A DNA stretch of 60,849 bases, taken from HRBIN12 sp035762085. Its GTDB lineage: Bacteria > Actinomycetota > UBA4738 > HRBIN12. A program made the position numbers and the translations under genes. Positions 57,988 to 60,849 of this stretch are shown in pieces. The DNA lies in contig DASTPT010000137.1 in the NCBI GenBank assembly GCA_035762085.1, positions 1 to 60,849 of the forward strand, read 5' to 3'. Each line of letters begins with the position of its first letter. Position 1 is the stretch's first letter. The notes beneath the pieces were generated by a model. It had not been told where the DNA came from, did not search any database, and worked only from the letters and a program-made list of their open reading frames with translations.

Positions 57988-59505
57988 GTGCGGATCGTCC
58001 TGTGGCATGGCTGGCTCCTCGAGGGCTCGGGCTCGAACATCGCCGCCGCGCGCGTGGCCGAGGTCCTGCGCGCCGCGGGCCACGACGTGCTGCTGATGTG
58101 CCAGGAGGGTCACCCCGAGCGGTACCCGTGGATCGACGCGGTCGGGACGGTCGGGCCCGACGGCGTCGCGATCTCGGCGGCCGAGACCGGCGGCGCCGGC
58201 CCCGGACGGTGCGTCCTGCTCCGGCCAGACATCGGGACGCTCCTGCCCGTGTTCGTCCTCGACGAGTACGAGGGCTTCGCCACGGTGAAGACGTTCCTCG
58301 ACCTGACCGACGAGGAGCTCGACGCCTACCTGGCGCGCAACGTCGAGGCGCTCCGCACCGCCGCCGACTGGCACGGGTCCGAGATCGCGATCGCCGGTCA
58401 CGCGATCCCGGGCGCGGCGGTCGCCCGACGGGCGCTCGGCGACGGCGCATACATCGCGAAGATCCACGGGAGCGACGTCGAGTACGCGCTGCGGCCGCAG
58501 CAGCGTTACCGCGACCTCGCGGGTGAGGGCCTCCGGGCGGCCCGCGCGGTGATCGGTCCGAGCGCCGACGTGCTCGGCCGCCTGACCGAGCTCGTCCCCG
58601 GGGTCGAGCACCTCGGCCGGATCGTGCCGCCCGGCGTCGATGCGGGCGGGTTCCGGCCGCTCCCCCGCCGCGACGCCCTGCTCGAGGCCGCAGGGCGGCT
58701 CGAGGCCGAGGCCGCGACGATCGTCGGCGGGCGGCCCGAGGGTCTCGACGCGGAGGTCGCCCGCGCGCTCGCCGATCGCGACGCCGACGCGCTCGACGCG
58801 CTCGCCCATCGGTACGATCAGGCGATGCCCGACGTCGCCGCCGCGTCGACGCTCCGGGCTGTGGCCGAGCGCGCACGCCCGCTCGTCGGCTACTTCGGCA
58901 AGCTGATCCCGCAGAAGGGGGTCGAGCTCCTCCTGCAGGCGGCAGGCTCGACCGAGGCGGACCCCGACGTCCTCGTCGTCGGCTTCGGCCTGCACCGTGA
59001 GTGGCTCACCGCCCTCCGGATCGCGCTCGCCGGCGACGGGCTCGCGTGGCTCGAGGACACGGGGCGGCTGGCGCTCGACCCGGAGCCCGCGCCCGGACGC
59101 CGCGGCGGCGACGGGACCCTCGCGTTCACCGGCCGGCTCGACCACCGCTTCGCCCCGGGTGTGCTCGCCGCGATGGACGTACTCGTCGTGCCGTCGATCC
59201 TCGAGGAGGCCTTCGGCATGGTCGCCGCCGAGGGTGCCTCGGCGGGGGCCCTCCCGCTCGTCGCTCGCCACTCCGGCCTGGCCGAGGTCGCCTCGGCGCT
59301 CGAACGCGAGGTCGGCGTGCCCGGCCTGTTCTCGTTCGAGCCGGGCCCGGGCGCGTCCGCCCGGCTCGCCGAGGGCATCGACCGACTCCTCGTGCTGCCG
59401 AGCGAGGAGCGACGCGCGCTCGCCGAGACCATCAGCGCGTTCGTCGCGCGCGGATGGTCCTGGGAGCGCACCGCCGAGGGCCTCCTCGACGCCGCCACCG
59501 CCTAG
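57988..59505 (+). CDS. Glycosyltransferase, family 4 (GT-B fold)
   Basis: 505 residues from GTG. N-terminal GT-B half: RIVLWHGWLLEGSGSNIAAA and the IHGSDVEY motif. C-terminal half: GYFGKLIPQKGVELLLQAAG and VVPSILEEAFGMVAAEGASA with the EX7E motif Glu pair. A spacer of about 100 residues (RPLPRRDALLEAAGRLEAEA onward) sits between. It transfers a sugar from a nucleotide sugar to an unknown acceptor, perhaps lipid or wall glycan. Alternative ATG three codons upstream. Confidence 0.88.
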   Translation: MRIVLWHGWLLEGSGSNIAAARVAEVLRAAGHDVLLMCQEGHPERYPWIDAVGTVGPDGVAISAAETGGAGPGRCVLLRPDIGTLLPVFVLDEYEGFATVKTFLDLTDEELDAYLARNVEALRTAADWHGSEIAIAGHAIPGAAVARRALGDGAYIAKIHGSDVEYALRPQQRYRDLAGEGLRAARAVIGPSADVLGRLTELVPGVEHLGRIVPPGVDAGGFRPLPRRDALLEAAGRLEAEAATIVGGRPEGLDAEVARALADRDADALDALAHRYDQAMPDVAAASTLRAVAERARPLVGYFGKLIPQKGVELLLQAAGSTEADPDVLVVGFGLHREWLTALRIALAGDGLAWLEDTGRLALDPEPAPGRRGGDGTLAFTGRLDHRFAPGVLAAMDVLVVPSILEEAFGMVAAEGASAGALPLVARHSGLAEVASALEREVGVPGLFSFEPGPGASARLAEGIDRLLVLPSEERRALAETISAFVARGWSWERTAEGLLDAATA

Positions 59506-59547
59506 CCCCGGTTTGTGCCCGGTTCGGCCGCGCGGCAGACTTCGGCC

Positions 59548-60849
59548 ATGAGCCCGCGAACCCTCGACCCGCTGTCCGACGCCGACCTCGACCGTCTCCA
59601 CGACGCGGCGCTCGCCGTCCTGTGGGACCCGGGCGCGCGCATCACCACCGCCGAGGCGCGCGCCCTCCTCCTCGAGCACGGCGCGACGCTCGAGGGCGAG
59701 GATCTGGTCCGCATCCCCGCCCACCTGGTCGAGCAGGCCCTCGAGCGAGCTCCGTCGCGCTTCACGATCTTCGACCGAGCGGGCGTGCCGGCGATGGAGC
59801 TGGGCGCCGGGAGCGTCTACGTCGGTGCCGGCGTGACGAACCTCAACTACCTGGACCCCCGCGACCGCTCCGTCGTGCCCTTCACGCTGGAGGCGACCGC
59901 CGAGTCCACGCGCCTGGCCGACGCGCTGCCGAACATCGACTTCGTCGCCACTCCCGGTGTGACGCGGCCCTCCGACGATCTGCCGCTCCAGGTCGTGAAC
60001 CAGTCCGAGTTCCTCGCGATGGTCACGAACACGACGAAGCCGCTGATGCCGCTCATCGCCGGCGGCCCCGAGCTCGCGGATATCTACGACATGGCCGAGC
60101 TCGTCGCCGGTGGCGCCGACGCACTACGCGAGCGCCCGTTCCTCGTGCCGTACCTGAACTCGGTCTCGCCGATGCTGTTCAACCCCGAGACGCTGGACAA
60201 GCTGTTCGTCGCCGTCGACCGCGGGATGCCGGTGTGCTGCCAAGCCGCGCCGCAGGTCGGGGCGACCGGGCCGGTGACGATCGCCGGCACGCTCGTCGTC
60301 GCGGCGGCCGAGACGCTCGTCGGCCTCGTGCTCGCACAGCTCCGCCGGCCCGGCACGCCGTTCGTGAGCGGCACCGTTCCGTTCGTGATGGACATGCGGT
60401 TCGGCACCGTGACGGCCGGCGGGCCCGACGGTGTGCGCTTCACGCTCGCGATGGGCCAGCTCTGCCGGCGCTGGGGCCTGCCGATGGTGGGGATGAGCTT
60501 CGGGGGCGACGCGAAGGACGCCGACGAGCAGGCGGCGCTCGAGACCGGCTTCTACGGCTTCGGCACCGTGCTCGCGGGCGTCGACCTGGTGTTCGACGCC
60601 GGCTGCGTCGAGGGCGGCCTGCTGTTCTCGCCCGAGCTCCTCGTGATCGCCGACGAGCTCGTCGGCATGACCCGTCGCGCGGTCGAGCCGATCGAGGTGA
60701 GCGACGACACGATCGCGCTCGACGTGATCCGCGAGGTGGGCGCGGGCAACGTGTTCCTCGGCGAGCAGCACACGCTCCGGCACTTCCGCGAGCTGTGGTC
60801 GCCGCGCCTGCTCTCGTGGGACGGCCGTCTCCAGTGGGAGACGGCCGGC
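59548..60849 (+). CDS. MttB-superfamily methyltransferase homologue (non-pyrrolysine), copy 3, 3' end beyond the window
   Basis: 434 residues are visible, starting at ATG 59548, with no in-frame TAG in that part. Family pattern: LDRLHDAALAVLWDPGARIT, TNLNYLDPRD, VVNQSEFLAMVTNTTKPLMP, VGATGPVTIAGTLVVAAAET, then a C-terminal HTLRHFRELWSPRLLSWD. It is intact up to the edge and distinct from the tandem copies at 27-30 kb. By family it would move a methyl group from a methylated amine to a corrinoid protein; no corrinoid protein is seen in this window. It may have its partner beyond the edge. Confidence 0.87.
   Translation, partial: MSPRTLDPLSDADLDRLHDAALAVLWDPGARITTAEARALLLEHGATLEGEDLVRIPAHLVEQALERAPSRFTIFDRAGVPAMELGAGSVYVGAGVTNLNYLDPRDRSVVPFTLEATAESTRLADALPNIDFVATPGVTRPSDDLPLQVVNQSEFLAMVTNTTKPLMPLIAGGPELADIYDMAELVAGGADALRERPFLVPYLNSVSPMLFNPETLDKLFVAVDRGMPVCCQAAPQVGATGPVTIAGTLVVAAAETLVGLVLAQLRRPGTPFVSGTVPFVMDMRFGTVTAGGPDGVRFTLAMGQLCRRWGLPMVGMSFGGDAKDADEQAALETGFYGFGTVLAGVDLVFDAGCVEGGLLFSPELLVIADELVGMTRRAVEPIEVSDDTIALDVIREVGAGNVFLGEQHTLRHFRELWSPRLLSWDGRLQWETAG

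Noticed and set aside
1..60849. CRISPR arrays, prophage, insertion sequences, rRNA
   Set aside because: No regularly spaced repeats, transposase, integrase, phage structural genes or rRNA sequence were found on reading.

Overview
The window is about 61 kb of very GC-rich DNA with almost no non-coding space. It most resembles a free-living, probably uncultured Actinomycetota genome, judging by GC content, heavy GTG start use, many 4-bp GTGA/ATGA gene overlaps, and -10-like TANNNT hexamers placed 6-9 nt before start codons as in leaderless actinobacterial mRNAs. Chloroflexota or another high-GC phylum is not excluded. No rRNA, convincing tRNA, CRISPR array, prophage or insertion sequence is visible.

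Layout: (1) 1-6.1 kb, minus strand: a NitT/TauT-type ABC importer (binding protein, two permeases, ATPase) with an aldehyde dehydrogenase cut by the window edge, preceded by a zinc alcohol dehydrogenase. (2) 6.1-9.4 kb: an MFS transporter, an SDR homologue lacking its catalytic residues, a crotonase and a peroxiredoxin whose active-site cysteine codon is TGA, read here as a probable selenocysteine. (3) 9.4-14.1 kb: small housekeeping genes, a SpoIID/LytB lipoprotein, and a sigma factor coupled to a membrane kelch-like protein. (4) 14.3-23 kb: agmatinase, alcohol dehydrogenase, cupin, LuxR regulator, aminotransferase and a complete polyamine-type ABC importer. (5) 23-30.8 kb: adenosine deaminase, Tat amidohydrolase, SDR, and two tandem MttB-superfamily (non-pyrrolysine) methyltransferase homologues with a cupin. 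(6) 30.9-34.3 kb: an ABC-2 efflux operon ending in its likely TetR repressor. (7) 34.4-41.2 kb: lipoprotein, aldehyde dehydrogenase, ECF sigma/anti-sigma pair, AlkZ-like glycosylase, and a RibD_C-nucleotide cyclase fusion. (8) 41.3-44.2 kb: a mau-like cluster (MauD-like thioredoxin, Tat-exported cysteine-rich protein, MauF/MauE-like membrane protein, secreted protein). (9) 44.2-60.8 kb: serine hydrolase, carbamate kinase, DinB proteins, a 5'-3' exonuclease whose 5' end is partly duplicated around an inserted gene, SthA-like transhydrogenase, a DAP-decarboxylase-like operon, a dimethylglycine/sarcosine dehydrogenase-type flavoprotein, and a third MttB homologue running off the end.

Read together, the genes suggest a heterotrophic aerobe that imports and oxidises amines: polyamine uptake, agmatinase, aminotransferase, aldehyde dehydrogenases, methylated-amine methyltransferase homologues and an FAD/folate demethylase-type enzyme. 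The most unusual items are the TGA-containing peroxiredoxin with a hairpin just downstream of the TGA, and the mau-like export and disulfide-maturation cluster around a small cysteine-rich protein that is not a recognisable methylamine dehydrogenase subunit. All functions are inferred from reading the sequence; no database search was run.
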